Of a DNA stretch of 64,000 nt, positions 49,949-58,976 are shown in pieces. Under the pieces are notes generated by a model. The model did no database searches. It was not told where the DNA came from and worked only from the letters and a program-made list of their open reading frames with translations. Positions within the stretch are counted from its first letter, which is position 1; each line of letters starts with the position of its first letter. Made by a program: the position numbers and the translations under genes. Origin of the DNA: Chloroflexi bacterium 54-19 (GTDB lineage: Bacteria; Chloroflexota; Chloroflexia; Chloroheliales; Chloroheliaceae); contig MKTJ01000052.1 in the NCBI GenBank assembly GCA_001898225.1, positions 1-64,000 on the forward strand. The letters are read 5' to 3'.

Positions 49949-50407
49949 ATGGCCGGGGACTCGGATAAAGCCGCCCAAATCGCGTTCCTTTTAAAGGATT
50001 TGAACCTGCCAGACGGGATAAATTTGCGCGAGTGGGCTCCCGCCGATTTTCCGGTGATACAGGCTCTATCCTCTGCTGAAGGCTGGACGACCCCTCAAAG
50101 TCGTCCGGTGGAGGCTTTGAGGGCCTGGCAAAATTCGTGGCCGGTCCTGGTCTTGACGGCAGACGAAAAGATTATTGGGTTTTTGCGGGCGCTGAGTGAT
50201 GGTGAAATTACCACTTATATTGCCGAGGTGTTAATTGCACCCGAATGGCGCGGGCAGGGTCTAGGCACACTGTTATTGGAAACGTGCCACCGGCTTGTGC
50301 CCGATACCCGCTTTGATTTACTTTCGGTTGAAAAGTCGGTCAGTTTTTATATGACGCATGGGTTTAGAGAGTTTTGGGGTTTTCGTAAAAGCGACTTCAC
50401 TGGATAG
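49949..50407 (+). CDS. GNAT-family acetyltransferase, first of a tandem pair
   Basis: 152 residues. GNAT motif A: TYIAEVLIAPEWRGQGLGTLLLETC; motif B: SVSFYMTHGF. The N-terminus INLREWAPADFPVIQALSSA aligns with TIRGWTEADFPAIYALSEA in the next gene, and SWPVLVLTADEKIIGFLRAL with SWPVLVIVHEETVIGFLRAM: clear tandem duplicates. Substrate unknown. Start ATG 49949 is a choice between nearby codons. Confidence 0.85.
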   Translation: MAGDSDKAAQIAFLLKDLNLPDGINLREWAPADFPVIQALSSAEGWTTPQSRPVEALRAWQNSWPVLVLTADEKIIGFLRALSDGEITTYIAEVLIAPEWRGQGLGTLLLETCHRLVPDTRFDLLSVEKSVSFYMTHGFREFWGFRKSDFTG

Positions 50408-50415
50408 CATTTGAA

Positions 50416-50898
50416 ATGAGCCTGCATAATCAATCAAACCAGACAAATAGTCAAAGAGAAATACAACTCGCTTCTATTGTAACTAATCTACCGCTGCCGG
50501 AGGGTGTAACAATTCGCGGCTGGACCGAGGCCGATTTTCCGGCCATTTACGCCCTTTCGGAGGCGGAGGGTTGGAACTCCCCGCGCATTCCGCAGTCGCA
50601 AACCCTGGAATCGTGGCGTAATTCCTGGCCGGTGCTGGTAATCGTCCACGAAGAAACCGTCATCGGGTTTCTGCGGGCCATGACCGACTACGCCATTGCG
50701 ACCTATATCGCGGATATTCTGGTCGCGCCCGGTTGGCAGCGCCAGGGATTGGGCCGGGCCTTACTGGAAGTCTGTCACCAGCTAACCCCCTTGACCCATT
50801 TTGTCCTGATGTCGGTCAAGGAAGCGGTAAAATTCTACGAAAAAGACGGTTTCGAACACACCATCGGCTTTAGCAAAGGTTTTCCTTTACCTGGTTAA
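50416..50898 (+). CDS. GNAT-family acetyltransferase, second of a tandem pair
   Basis: 160 residues, a paralogue of the preceding gene, eight bases apart. Acetyl-CoA loop WQRQGLGRALLEVCHQL; VKFYEKDGFEHTIGF near the end. It carries a slightly longer polar N-terminus. Both copies keep the loop that binds acetyl-CoA, so both are probably active. Confidence 0.85.
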   Translation: MSLHNQSNQTNSQREIQLASIVTNLPLPEGVTIRGWTEADFPAIYALSEAEGWNSPRIPQSQTLESWRNSWPVLVIVHEETVIGFLRAMTDYAIATYIADILVAPGWQRQGLGRALLEVCHQLTPLTHFVLMSVKEAVKFYEKDGFEHTIGFSKGFPLPG

Positions 50899-50940
50899 CT
50901 TAAAATCTCTTCTATTCTATTCCCGGTCCTGGGATAAAAT

Positions 50941-50971
50941 TGCTGACCATTGACTACCGACTGCTGACTAC
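50941..50971. repeat. GTCAGTA-heptad repeat, solo copy
   Basis: Read on the minus strand, GTAGTCAGCAGTCGGTAGTC then AATGGTCAGCA, similar to the arms of the element at 22211-22360. It lies in a non-coding gap. Confidence 0.45.
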
Positions 50972-50995
50972 TTTTATCACACGCCGAATTGATTA

Positions 50996-51024
50996 TTGAC
51001 ATGTGGAAAACTGCCTATTAAAAT
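50996..51024 (+). promoter_or_regulatory. Near-consensus promoter upstream of the HNH gene
   Basis: Perfect TTGACA (50996-51001), 17-bp spacer, TAAAAT (51019-51024). Transcription would begin near 51031, about 255 bases before the HNH start. Confidence 0.7.
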
Positions 51025-51030
51025 ATATAG

Positions 51031-51285
51031 CGGTAGGAGCAATTCATCACCCCATATATTGATGAGTTGCGGGCCTGCCCTGCGGTAACAGCCGGTTACT
51101 GTAGACAATTCTGCCCGGTCTTCCCAGGCCGAGCCAACATTGTACTGCTACCCTTCCAGCGTCACCGCTTCCTGCTTAGTATCCAGGTCAAGGCGGCCCG
51201 GTAGATACCGGTTTTGGGCGCGGATTAAGCGGCCACGACATGATGCAACAGCCAATTGCAGGCATGCCGGGTCAAAAGGATAGTT
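51031..51285 (+). ncRNA. Candidate structured leader RNA of the HNH gene
   Basis: The 255-base leader holds GCAATTCATCA/TGATGAGTTGC (51039-51070, 11 pairs), GGCCTG (51072-51077) / CAGGCC (51125-51130) around GTAAC/GTTAC, and CCGGTA-GA-TACCGG near 51200. No known riboswitch consensus is recognised and no reading frame is likely. No terminator separates it from the HNH gene. Confidence 0.35.
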
Positions 51286-51786
51286 ATGAGTAAGGTTCTT
51301 GTATTAAATGCCACCTACGAGCCGATAAGTTTTGTAACTCTCAAGCGTGCGGTCATTCTCCTGCTAAAAGAAAAGGCGGAGGTGATCGAAGAGATGGTGG
51401 AAAGAAAGTTACGGGCCGAGCGGAGTTCCTTCCCTTATCCACTGGTTATCCGCCTCGTCAGTTATGTCCCGGTCCCGCGCTTTTTCAATCTCCCCCTCTC
51501 CCGCCGAAGTCTATTATCCCGTGATAATTATACCTGTCAATACTGTGGCACTACCGAGCATCCTCTGACGATAGACCACGTTATTCCGCGTTCGCGGGGT
51601 GGGAAAACTGAATGGACCAATGTGGTCGCGGCATGCGTATCCTGCAATCGGAAGAAGGGTAACAAAATGCCCGCCGACGCCCACATGATTCCCCACACCA
51701 AACCGGCCAAGCCGGGCTACATCGCGGTAGTTCTGCTCGGACAGGCTAAAGGCAACGAAACCTGGCAGCGTTATATTCGTACCTGA
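51286..51786 (+). CDS. HNH endonuclease family protein
   Basis: 166 residues. The N-terminal domain (1-75: VLVLNATYEPISFVTLKRAV) is typical of a widespread chromosomal HNH family; the nuclease domain has CQYCG, LTIDHVIPRSRGG and VAACVSCNRKKGNK, with both zinc CxxC pairs and the catalytic His in DHV. Its biological role is not known; these proteins are common as single chromosomal genes. ATG 51286 follows AAAGGA. A terminator follows at 51837. Confidence 0.88.
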   Translation: MSKVLVLNATYEPISFVTLKRAVILLLKEKAEVIEEMVERKLRAERSSFPYPLVIRLVSYVPVPRFFNLPLSRRSLLSRDNYTCQYCGTTEHPLTIDHVIPRSRGGKTEWTNVVAACVSCNRKKGNKMPADAHMIPHTKPAKPGYIAVVLLGQAKGNETWQRYIRT

Positions 51787-51836
51787 TCTGCTAACCGGGT
51801 GCGAAACTAAAAACCGGAATCTTTAGTGAATGGAAG

Positions 51837-51870
51837 CTTTTTCACCTTTGAAAGGTGGGAAAGTTTTTCC
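51837..51870 (+). terminator. Terminator of the HNH gene
   Basis: CTTTTTCACCTTT (51837-51849) pairs with AAAGGTGGGAAAG (51851-51863) apart from one or two mismatches; T-run from 51864. Confidence 0.7.
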
Positions 51871-51890
51871 ATTTTATATTTCAATTCAAA

Positions 51891-52625
51891 ATGACTTTAC
51901 CTTTGGAAGTGCAGCAGCTTTGTAACAAGTACCTGGACCTTTTGCGCCAGGGTCACCAGACTTCCTTAGGTCTAGACCAAAGAGAAGCTCTGTACCAGGC
52001 TTTTGGCCTTTTGCAGTGGTGGCGCGGGAGCCGGACTAATGATGAGCCTCTGTGGTTGAGTGAAGCCAGCCGTGCCGTAAGTTGGTTATCCATCATAACT
52101 GCCCGCAAGGTTATTTTTGTGTGGGAAACAGCCAATAATACCTCAGTAGAACCCCTTAATGAATTTATGCGCACACCTCATGAGGCGTTGGAAGCAGCCG
52201 AAAAGTTTTTAACTGGAAAAATTTCCGAAAACGAAGCTCGAAGCGCCTGCCGGGTAGATTTCTTTCGTTACGACCTTATCACTTTGAAGGTCTATTGCGC
52301 TTCTAAGGCTTCTCTGGCGGCCCTGGAAACTACCCTGTTGGGCAGCGCGGAGTCTTTCGCGAATTTGGAGGACTTTGCTGATTATTCTTTAGTCGCCTTT
52401 GCTGGAATAGACAATAACGAGCCTGGGGTTTGGATAGATGATTTTTATATAAACCTGGCGGGTTGGGATTTTGCTGAGGACGAAAAGTGGACCGAAGAAC
52501 AAAAAGAACGAGCCAGGCAATATCAACCTGTCAAAAACGACCCGCAGAAGGAATTGGAATTCTGGGAATGGTGGCTAACCGAAGCTGTTCCGCAGGCGTG
52601 GGAGTTAGCCACCAGTAATAAGTAA
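51891..52625 (+). CDS. Conserved-looking hypothetical protein, acidic
   Basis: 244 residues, soluble and acidic, rich in Trp (LLQWWRGSR, EFWEWWLTEAVPQAW). No family is recognised. Residues 90-130 (APHEALEAA-like repeats of Glu/Ala) look helical; VWIDDFYINLAGWDF is a beta-like stretch. Its size and composition are like those of immunity or SMI1-type proteins, but nothing in the sequence proves this and no toxin is adjacent. I start at ATG 51891 because the upstream GTG lies inside the preceding terminator. Confidence 0.6.
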   Translation: MTLPLEVQQLCNKYLDLLRQGHQTSLGLDQREALYQAFGLLQWWRGSRTNDEPLWLSEASRAVSWLSIITARKVIFVWETANNTSVEPLNEFMRTPHEALEAAEKFLTGKISENEARSACRVDFFRYDLITLKVYCASKASLAALETTLLGSAESFANLEDFADYSLVAFAGIDNNEPGVWIDDFYINLAGWDFAEDEKWTEEQKERARQYQPVKNDPQKELEFWEWWLTEAVPQAWELATSNK

Positions 52626-52649
52626 AACCTCAGTCCTTTAGAAAATAAA

Positions 52650-52680
52650 AAGGCCCCGGTTTAAAACCAGGGCTTTTTTA
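52650..52680. terminator. Bidirectional terminator after nuoN and the hypothetical gene
   Basis: AGGCCCCGGTTT pairs with AAACCAGGGCTTTT (one mismatch); A- and T-runs flank it on both sides. Confidence 0.75.
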
Positions 52681-52693
52681 TTTCTAACTGTGG

Positions 52694-54268
52694 TTACGAA
52701 CCACGGGTGGTGGAAATCGCGCCGATGACGGAAGCGGCGGTGTTAGCCCAATCGAGGGCGAAGTTCGCCAGGATACCCAGGCCGATTGTCGCGACTACCG
52801 CCACGAACAGGACGAAAGCCAGCGAAGGCGCGGGTTTTCCGGCGGCAGCACGGGCACTTGCGGGCTCGGCTTCCGGCTCCCCGGCAGGTTGGGCCGCGTA
52901 CATCTGGACGATGATGCGGAAGTAATAGAACGCCGCGATAACGCTCGTCACGATACCGACAATTGCCAGGGCGATGTTCCAACCGCCACTCTGGATAGCC
53001 GCCCCGAAGATGAAAGCTTTACCGAAAAAGCCGACCGTCGGCGGGATACCGGCCAACGACAGGAGGCATATCGTCATAATCGCGGCCAGCCAGGGGTGCC
53101 GTTTGTTCAATCCCGCGAAATCCGAGATTTGAAGGTTTTCGCCCTGCGGCCCCTCAACAGCCATCACTACCGCGAACGCGCCGAGCGTCATAACGGTGTA
53201 GCCAAGGAGATAGAACAGCAGACCGCTCCGGCTGAGCGAGTTGTCAGCCACCAGGCCAATCATCAGGTAGCCAGCGTGGGCAACGGCTGAATAGGCCAGG
53301 AGCCGTTTGATGTTTTGCTGCGATACGGCCAGCAAGTTGCCGCCAATCATTGTAAGAATCGCCAGCGTGAAAATAATCGGTTTCCACTGGTCGCCAATCG
53401 GCCCGAATACGCCCGTATAGACCCGCAGGAAGGCCGCTACAATCGCGGTCTTGGTCCCCACCGCCATCAGGGCCGTTACCGGGGTCGGCGCGCCTTCGTA
53501 AACGTCCGGCGTCCACATATGGAAGGGTATCGCCGAAATCTTGAAGGCAAACCCGACCGTAACCATTGCTAGACCGAGCAGCACCAGGATGCCGTTGTTG
53601 CCGGTGACGTGATTGGTTGTCAGGTATTGCTGGACCTGGCTGTAACCGGTCGAGCCGGTCGCCCCAAAAATCAGGGCGATACCGTAGAGCAGGAAGGCCG
53701 AGGCGAAACTGCTCAGTAGAAAATATTTGAAGCCCGACTCGTGGCTGCGGACGCTGCGCGGCAGGAAACCGCACAGGATGTAGAGGGCCAGCGAAAAGAG
53801 TTCCAGGGCCACAAAGAAGACCATGAAGTGCGCGGCGACCGTTATCAGCCACATCCCGGTCGCGGCGGCTAATATCAGGGCGTAATACTCGCCGGTCGCT
53901 TCAATACCGATGCGCGACAGGTAGTCCGGCGAGGCCAGGACCACCAGCGCGGCCACTCCGAGGACGATAACCGCCAGGAAGCGGCTCATTTCGTCGGCGG
54001 CAATCATATTCTGGAAGACGGTCCCCTTGGGCATATCCATCCAGAAGGTGCTGGCGGTCGCCAGGGCCAGGACCACGAAGGCGACCCAGGAAATCAGCCA
54101 GCGCTGGCTCTTGGGTAATACCAGGTCGGCCAGCAAGACAATTAAAACCCCGCCCCCGGCTAACCAGGCGGGCCAGAGTGCGCCCCATTCTACTTTACCC
54201 AGGGCATCCAGGTCGCTCTGGGTTATTTTAACCTGGGCTAAAATTGAACTAATCAATGGATTCTCCAC
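52694..54268 (-). CDS. nuoN: NADH-quinone oxidoreductase subunit N
   Basis: A proton-pumping antiporter-like subunit in the membrane arm of complex I. 524 residues with about 14 helices; the conserved lysines and the FKISAIPFHMWTPDVYEGAP motif are present, as is LLAYSAVAHAGYLMIG. The loop after the last conserved helices (EPEAEPASARAAAGKPAP) is a low-complexity insert. GTG start. Last gene of the operon. Confidence 0.94.
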   Translation of the reverse strand: MENPLISSILAQVKITQSDLDALGKVEWGALWPAWLAGGGVLIVLLADLVLPKSQRWLISWVAFVVLALATASTFWMDMPKGTVFQNMIAADEMSRFLAVIVLGVAALVVLASPDYLSRIGIEATGEYYALILAAATGMWLITVAAHFMVFFVALELFSLALYILCGFLPRSVRSHESGFKYFLLSSFASAFLLYGIALIFGATGSTGYSQVQQYLTTNHVTGNNGILVLLGLAMVTVGFAFKISAIPFHMWTPDVYEGAPTPVTALMAVGTKTAIVAAFLRVYTGVFGPIGDQWKPIIFTLAILTMIGGNLLAVSQQNIKRLLAYSAVAHAGYLMIGLVADNSLSRSGLLFYLLGYTVMTLGAFAVVMAVEGPQGENLQISDFAGLNKRHPWLAAIMTICLLSLAGIPPTVGFFGKAFIFGAAIQSGGWNIALAIVGIVTSVIAAFYYFRIIVQMYAAQPAGEPEAEPASARAAAGKPAPSLAFVLFVAVVATIGLGILANFALDWANTAASVIGAISTTRGS

Positions 54269-54281
54269 TTAAAATTTCCGG

Positions 54282-55802
54282 TTAGCGGCCAAGAGCAACC
54301 TGCGTAGTCAGGCGCAGCCATTCGTTTACGGTCGGGTCCAGGACTCCGGTAATCAGCGAAGGCGCAACCCCCAGCAACACAATCAGGAGGACGAGCGGCA
54401 CGAACAGCACGAATTCGGCCTGGCGCATATCGGTTGCGTTGCTGTTAATCTGCGATAAATCGGGTTCGGGGCCGTGCCAGACGCCCTGGAAGAACCGCAT
54501 GATGTACCAGGCGGCCAGGACTACCCCAAAGACGGCAAAGGCCGCGTAAACCGGCGAGGACAGGAACGCTCCCCCGATGATGAGAAATTCCCCGGCGAAC
54601 TGGTTCAGACCGGGCAGACCGAGCGAGGCCAGGCCCAGGACCAGGAAAAGGGCCGCCAGCCGAGGCCAGCGGTTCTGCAAGCCGCCCAGCAGGTCAATCC
54701 GGTTGGTACCGGTGCGGGTGTAAAGAGCCGCAGCAGCCAGGAACAGGGCCGGGGTTACGATGCCATGGTTGACCATCTGCAAGACCGCGCCGTTGACACC
54801 CTGGTTGTTGATAGCGAAGATGCCCAGGACGATAAAGCCCATGTGCGAAAGACTGCTATAGGCCAGGATGCGTTTGATATCGCGTTCGCCCAGGGCCGCA
54901 AGAGCGCCGTAGATGATACCGACCAGGGCCAGGGCCGCGAACCAGGGCGCAAATTCCGCCGCCGCCGCCGGGAACAGGAAGACCCCGAAGCGGAGGAAAC
55001 CGTAAGCGCCGGTCTTGGACATCGCTCCCGCTATAAGGGCCAGGGCCGGGGCAGGGGCTTCGGCGTAAGCGTCGGGCAGCCAGCTATGGAACGGCACCAG
55101 CGGCACTTTTACGATAAAAGCAGCGGCGAAGGCCAGGAACAACCAGTTCTGGGTTTCGGACGAAAGGTTCGCGATATTCTTCTGGACCTGTAAATAGTCC
55201 AGTGAGAACTCGGCCCCGGCTGGGGTGGTTACGAAGGCCAGGAACAAGATGCCCACCAGCATAAAGAGGCTACCGGCCAGGGTAAAGAGCACGAAACGAA
55301 TCGCGGCCCGGACCCGGAAGTTGGTTTCGCCCCAACTGCTAATCAGGAAGTAGGCCGGGATGAGCATCACTTCCCAGAAGATATAGAACAGCAGCAGGTT
55401 GGTCGAGGCAAAGACACCGATAATGCCACCCTCCAGGCCGAACAGGGCCGCCCAGAAATAACGAGGCCGCTCGGCCACGCCACCCCCGGCAAAGACCGCC
55501 ACCAGGCCCAGGAAGGCCGCCAGGACAATCAACCAGGCGCTGATGCCGTCCACGCTCACCTGGTAACGCAGCCCGACCTGTTTAACCCAGGTAAATTCTT
55601 CGCCCCATTTGAAGCCGGTGCTGTTGCCGCCCAGGAACGGGCTGAGCAGTACGAAGGCCAGCACCAGGTTGACTACCGCCACCACGACCGAGAGCCAGTA
55701 GAGCGCCCGGACATTGACTTTAGAGGCAACCAGCAGCAGGGCAGCCGCCACGAAGGGCAGAAATATGGTTATGCTTACTAACGGAAAGTCGCTAAATGTC
55801 AT
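54282..55802 (-). CDS. nuoM: NADH-quinone oxidoreductase subunit M
   Basis: The second antiporter-like subunit of complex I. 506 residues, about 14 helices. Motifs: KVPLVPFHSWLPDAYAEAP (lysine in the broken helix), GAMSKTGAYGFLRF and RILAYSSLSHMGFIVLG, and FWEVMLIPAYFLISSWG (the key glutamate in helix 5). Thirteen bases separate it from nuoN. Confidence 0.95.
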   Translation of the reverse strand: MTFSDFPLVSITIFLPFVAAALLLVASKVNVRALYWLSVVVAVVNLVLAFVLLSPFLGGNSTGFKWGEEFTWVKQVGLRYQVSVDGISAWLIVLAAFLGLVAVFAGGGVAERPRYFWAALFGLEGGIIGVFASTNLLLFYIFWEVMLIPAYFLISSWGETNFRVRAAIRFVLFTLAGSLFMLVGILFLAFVTTPAGAEFSLDYLQVQKNIANLSSETQNWLFLAFAAAFIVKVPLVPFHSWLPDAYAEAPAPALALIAGAMSKTGAYGFLRFGVFLFPAAAAEFAPWFAALALVGIIYGALAALGERDIKRILAYSSLSHMGFIVLGIFAINNQGVNGAVLQMVNHGIVTPALFLAAAALYTRTGTNRIDLLGGLQNRWPRLAALFLVLGLASLGLPGLNQFAGEFLIIGGAFLSSPVYAAFAVFGVVLAAWYIMRFFQGVWHGPEPDLSQINSNATDMRQAEFVLFVPLVLLIVLLGVAPSLITGVLDPTVNEWLRLTTQVALGR

Positions 55803-55827
55803 TTTATTAGCTTATCACTTGTCTTAA

Positions 55828-58035
55828 TTATCGCTGCACCGTTTGCACGGCTACATAAATTAACAGGGCCACCGTACCAAGAAAAATTCCAAGCGCATAG
55901 TTACGGACCAGACCGGTTTCGGTCTTGCGGGTAGCTTTGCTACCTTCCCAGGCTACCCCACCGAGACCGTAATCGACCGCTTTTTCGGCCTCCTGGTCCA
56001 CGAAGCGCGCTATCAACCGCCCGGTCATTTCGCCGGGTAAAGAGAACAATCCTTTGTAAATGAGGTCAAAACCCCAGCCATAGAGCAGGAAGGCCGTAAT
56101 AGCTTGTTGGCCGAGCTTGACCGGGTTGAACTTGGGCCGGGTGGCCGGACGAATGATCCCTGAAGGCAAAGCCGCTTCGGGTTGTGATAGGTTCTTTCCG
56201 GCGATAACCCGGCGAATTTCGGCTTCCTCTAACCCACGCGGCGTAAGGGTGGGCGCACCGGTAGTCCGGCGGGTTGGCCCGGCGCCTTCGGTAGCGCGTT
56301 GCTGCGCCTCGGTAGTCGAGGTCAGGGTCGGTTGCGAGGCATCGGCGGCGCGCTGGCGGGTAAAGGTGTAAAGACCGACCGCCACCACGATACCGGCTAC
56401 ACCCGCGCCGACACCCAGGATGAGTTCGACAATTTCGAGGCCGTGGACCTGAATCGGGAACCAGACATCCTTCCCGCCCGCGTCAAAGGTCTTCAGGACC
56501 GGCTGGAACCAGTCGTGCAGGACGTTCCACAGACCCGGCATCGCCAGGAAGCCGCCAACTACCGATAACACGCTCAGCACCACCAGCACGAAGTTCATAT
56601 TGGAAGGGTTGCGGTGCGGGTGGAGCTTGCTTTCCGGCCCTTCGAAGACCAGCATGTAGGCCCGGAACATATAGAAGGCGGTCATAAAGGCGGTTAGTAA
56701 GCCGACCCAGCCGAAAATCGAGAGGAAAATCGGGTCCAAGCCTTGCGGGTTGTAGTTCTCGGTAGCCTGACCGAACAGCGGGAAGGTACCCAGGATAGAT
56801 TCTTTGCTGAAGAACCCGGCGAACGGCGGAATACCGCTCAGGGCCAGCGCGCCGATGGTGAAACCGAGCCAGGCTGTCCGCATAGCCGGGCTCTTGCGGA
56901 GACCGCCCATGTTGCGCATGTCCTGTTCGCCGCCGAGAGAGTGAATAATCGAACCGGCAGACAAGAAGAGCAGGGCCTTGAAGAAAGCGTGCGCAACCAG
57001 GTGGAACATCGCCGCTTCGTAAGCGCCCACGCCCGCCGCCATAAACATATAACCTAACTGGCTCATGGTCGAGTAGGCCAGCACCCTTTTGAGGTCGGTC
57101 TGGACCAGGGCGCAGGTCGCGGCGTAAAAGGCTGTGAAGCAGCCGATAATCGGGACCACTATCAGGGCGACCGTCGAGTTACCGAAAATCGGGTGAGCCC
57201 GGACAATCAGGTAGACACCCGCCGTGACCATCGTGGCGGCGTGGATGAGGGCTGAAACCGGGGTAGGACCTTCCATCGCGTCCGGTAGCCAGGTCTGGAG
57301 CGGGAATTGAGCCGACTTGGCGACAGCAGCGATCAGGAGCAGCATAGCCGCCCATTCGCGCCAGCTACCGTCACCGCTGGTAAGGTTTGCGCTGGTCAGG
57401 GCCGCGCTAAAGCTGGCCGAGCCGGTATTGGCGATTACTACGAAGATGCCGAGTAACAGGCCCACGTCACCGATGGTGTTCATCACGAAGGCTTTGCGGG
57501 CGGCAGCAACAGCGCTGGGTTTGTTTTTGTAGAACCCGATCAAGAGGAACGAAGAAAGCCCGACATTGCCCCAGCCGACCAGCAGCCAGACGAAGTTATC
57601 GGCGGTTACCAGCAGCAGCATCGCGAAGACGAACAGGTTCAGGTAAGCGAAGAAGCGGCGATAGTCCCGCTCAGGGTGCAGGTGGCCGTCCTCGCCAAGT
57701 TCGGTCATATAGCCGACCGAGTAGACGTGAATCAGGAAGCCTACGCCGGTCACGACCAGGGCCATGATGGCCGATAGCGGGTCGGCGGCCAGGCCAAAAG
57801 TGACTTTCCAGCTTCCCGAAAGGGTCCAATCGTATTTATAAAGACCGTAAGAACCCCAGTTGCTGCTCGAAATCAGGGGTGTAAGGGCGGTCAGGACCGC
57901 TGCCAGGAAGGCCAGTCCGACCATCACGCAGGCAAAGATTGCCGCGCCCCGCTGGCTCATGCGCGGTCCGAATAACGCAATGCCAAGGAACCCCAGCAGG
58001 GGTAAAAGAACTACCAGACCAATTGCTTCAGGCAC
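55828..58035 (-). CDS. nuoL: NADH-quinone oxidoreductase subunit L
   Basis: The distal antiporter-like subunit with the lateral helix. 735 residues, longer than most: a Ser/Thr/Ala/Gln/Pro-rich segment of about 70 residues (near 565-635, STTEAQQRATEGAGPTRRTT) is inserted in the lateral-helix region. Core motifs: AKSAQFPLQTWLPDAMEGPTP, AATMVTAGVYLIVR, RVLAYSTMSQLGYMFMA. GTG start with AGGAGG eight bases before. Confidence 0.95.
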   Translation of the reverse strand: MPEAIGLVVLLPLLGFLGIALFGPRMSQRGAAIFACVMVGLAFLAAVLTALTPLISSSNWGSYGLYKYDWTLSGSWKVTFGLAADPLSAIMALVVTGVGFLIHVYSVGYMTELGEDGHLHPERDYRRFFAYLNLFVFAMLLLVTADNFVWLLVGWGNVGLSSFLLIGFYKNKPSAVAAARKAFVMNTIGDVGLLLGIFVVIANTGSASFSAALTSANLTSGDGSWREWAAMLLLIAAVAKSAQFPLQTWLPDAMEGPTPVSALIHAATMVTAGVYLIVRAHPIFGNSTVALIVVPIIGCFTAFYAATCALVQTDLKRVLAYSTMSQLGYMFMAAGVGAYEAAMFHLVAHAFFKALLFLSAGSIIHSLGGEQDMRNMGGLRKSPAMRTAWLGFTIGALALSGIPPFAGFFSKESILGTFPLFGQATENYNPQGLDPIFLSIFGWVGLLTAFMTAFYMFRAYMLVFEGPESKLHPHRNPSNMNFVLVVLSVLSVVGGFLAMPGLWNVLHDWFQPVLKTFDAGGKDVWFPIQVHGLEIVELILGVGAGVAGIVVAVGLYTFTRQRAADASQPTLTSTTEAQQRATEGAGPTRRTTGAPTLTPRGLEEAEIRRVIAGKNLSQPEAALPSGIIRPATRPKFNPVKLGQQAITAFLLYGWGFDLIYKGLFSLPGEMTGRLIARFVDQEAEKAVDYGLGGVAWEGSKATRKTETGLVRNYALGIFLGTVALLIYVAVQTVQR

Positions 58036-58138
58036 GCAGCCTTCCTCCTAAAAAAATAATTTCTAGCGATTTTGAACCGTGATTGCTTACTTTTACTTTG
58101 GCCGTCCTGTAACTTCGAGCTAAAATCCAGGGCGGTTT

Positions 58139-58630
58139 CTAGTTGGTGCTACCGGCCCACTCGTCGTAGGTCTTCTGCATCTGCTCGACATGGTCGGGGA
58201 CGTGCCGGTCGTAAGTGTCCAGCCATTCGTCAAAAGTCATGGTACCGTTTTCCGGGTGATGGACCGTGTTGGCCCAGGTCGCTGCCGGTAAACCCTTTAC
58301 CAGGTTGTACGAGTTGCGGCGCAACACCTTGAAAAGTTCCAGGGCTTCTTCGGCGCTTTGCGAGTCGTAGTCCAGGGCCGAGACCCAGAGGTTTTCGTCG
58401 TAGGCCAGCACTTCTTTGCCCGGCTCCGCGATAAAACGGCGGCACCGGATATAACTGTTGGCCTCGCTATCGGTGATGTGGACGATAATTTCGTGAATAC
58501 TCCAGGGGTTCTTCTCCGACTTGAAGTTCCACATCTCCACCGGGAATTTTTTCAGACTTTCGACCAAAAAGTCGTAGGCTTTCCCGTAAGATTCGATTTT
58601 CGCGGTGCGGTCTTCTACGCTCAAGGTCAT
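58139..58630 (-). CDS. DinB-like four-helix metalloprotein inside the nuo operon
   Basis: 163 residues of the DinB/YfiT superfamily. The three metal-binding histidines are at the expected places: His51 in IHEIIVHITDSE, His143 and His147 in DRHVPDHVEQM; PWSIHEIIVHI is the usual helix-2 motif. DinB proteins include thiol-dependent transferases (bacillithiol, mycothiol) and uncharacterised stress proteins. It sits between nuoK and nuoL on the same strand, which is not a normal complex I position. ATG 58630 has a GAGGAA site. Confidence 0.82.
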   Translation of the reverse strand: MTLSVEDRTAKIESYGKAYDFLVESLKKFPVEMWNFKSEKNPWSIHEIIVHITDSEANSYIRCRRFIAEPGKEVLAYDENLWVSALDYDSQSAEEALELFKVLRRNSYNLVKGLPAATWANTVHHPENGTMTFDEWLDTYDRHVPDHVEQMQKTYDEWAGSTN

Positions 58631-58673
58631 CGTCCGGTTCCTCACATGACAAAGAAGGGATGGTTGGGCTCAG

Positions 58674-58976
58674 TTAGCCTTCCATCGTGTTTACATCGTC
58701 AACGTCGATGCGGCGGCGGCGGCGGAACATTGCCACGATGATGCCAAGACCGATTACCGCTTCGGCGGCGGCGACGGTCAGGACCATCAGCACAAAGACC
58801 TGTCCCTCGGCGCTGCCGTTCATCCCGCCAAAGCTGATAAAGGCCAGGTTGACCGCGTTCAGCATCAATTCGATAGACATGAATTGGACTAACGGGTTGC
58901 GGCGTAAAAGTACGCCACAGGCCCCAATCGTAAAGACCAGGGCGCTCACCACCATTGTTACTGTTATGCTGCTCAT
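58674..58976 (-). CDS. nuoK: NADH-quinone oxidoreductase subunit K
   Basis: 100 residues, three membrane helices with the two conserved membrane glutamates (MSIELMLNAVNLAF and VAAAEAVIGLGI). MrpC-like fold of complex I. It begins on the nuoJ stop (TAATG), so translation is coupled. Confidence 0.94.
   Translation of the reverse strand: MSSITVTMVVSALVFTIGACGVLLRRNPLVQFMSIELMLNAVNLAFISFGGMNGSAEGQVFVLMVLTVAAAEAVIGLGIIVAMFRRRRRIDVDDVNTMEG

Noticed and set aside
51891-52625. Calling the acidic protein an immunity protein
   Set aside because: Size and composition fit, but there is no adjacent toxin and no recognisable motif, so it stays hypothetical.
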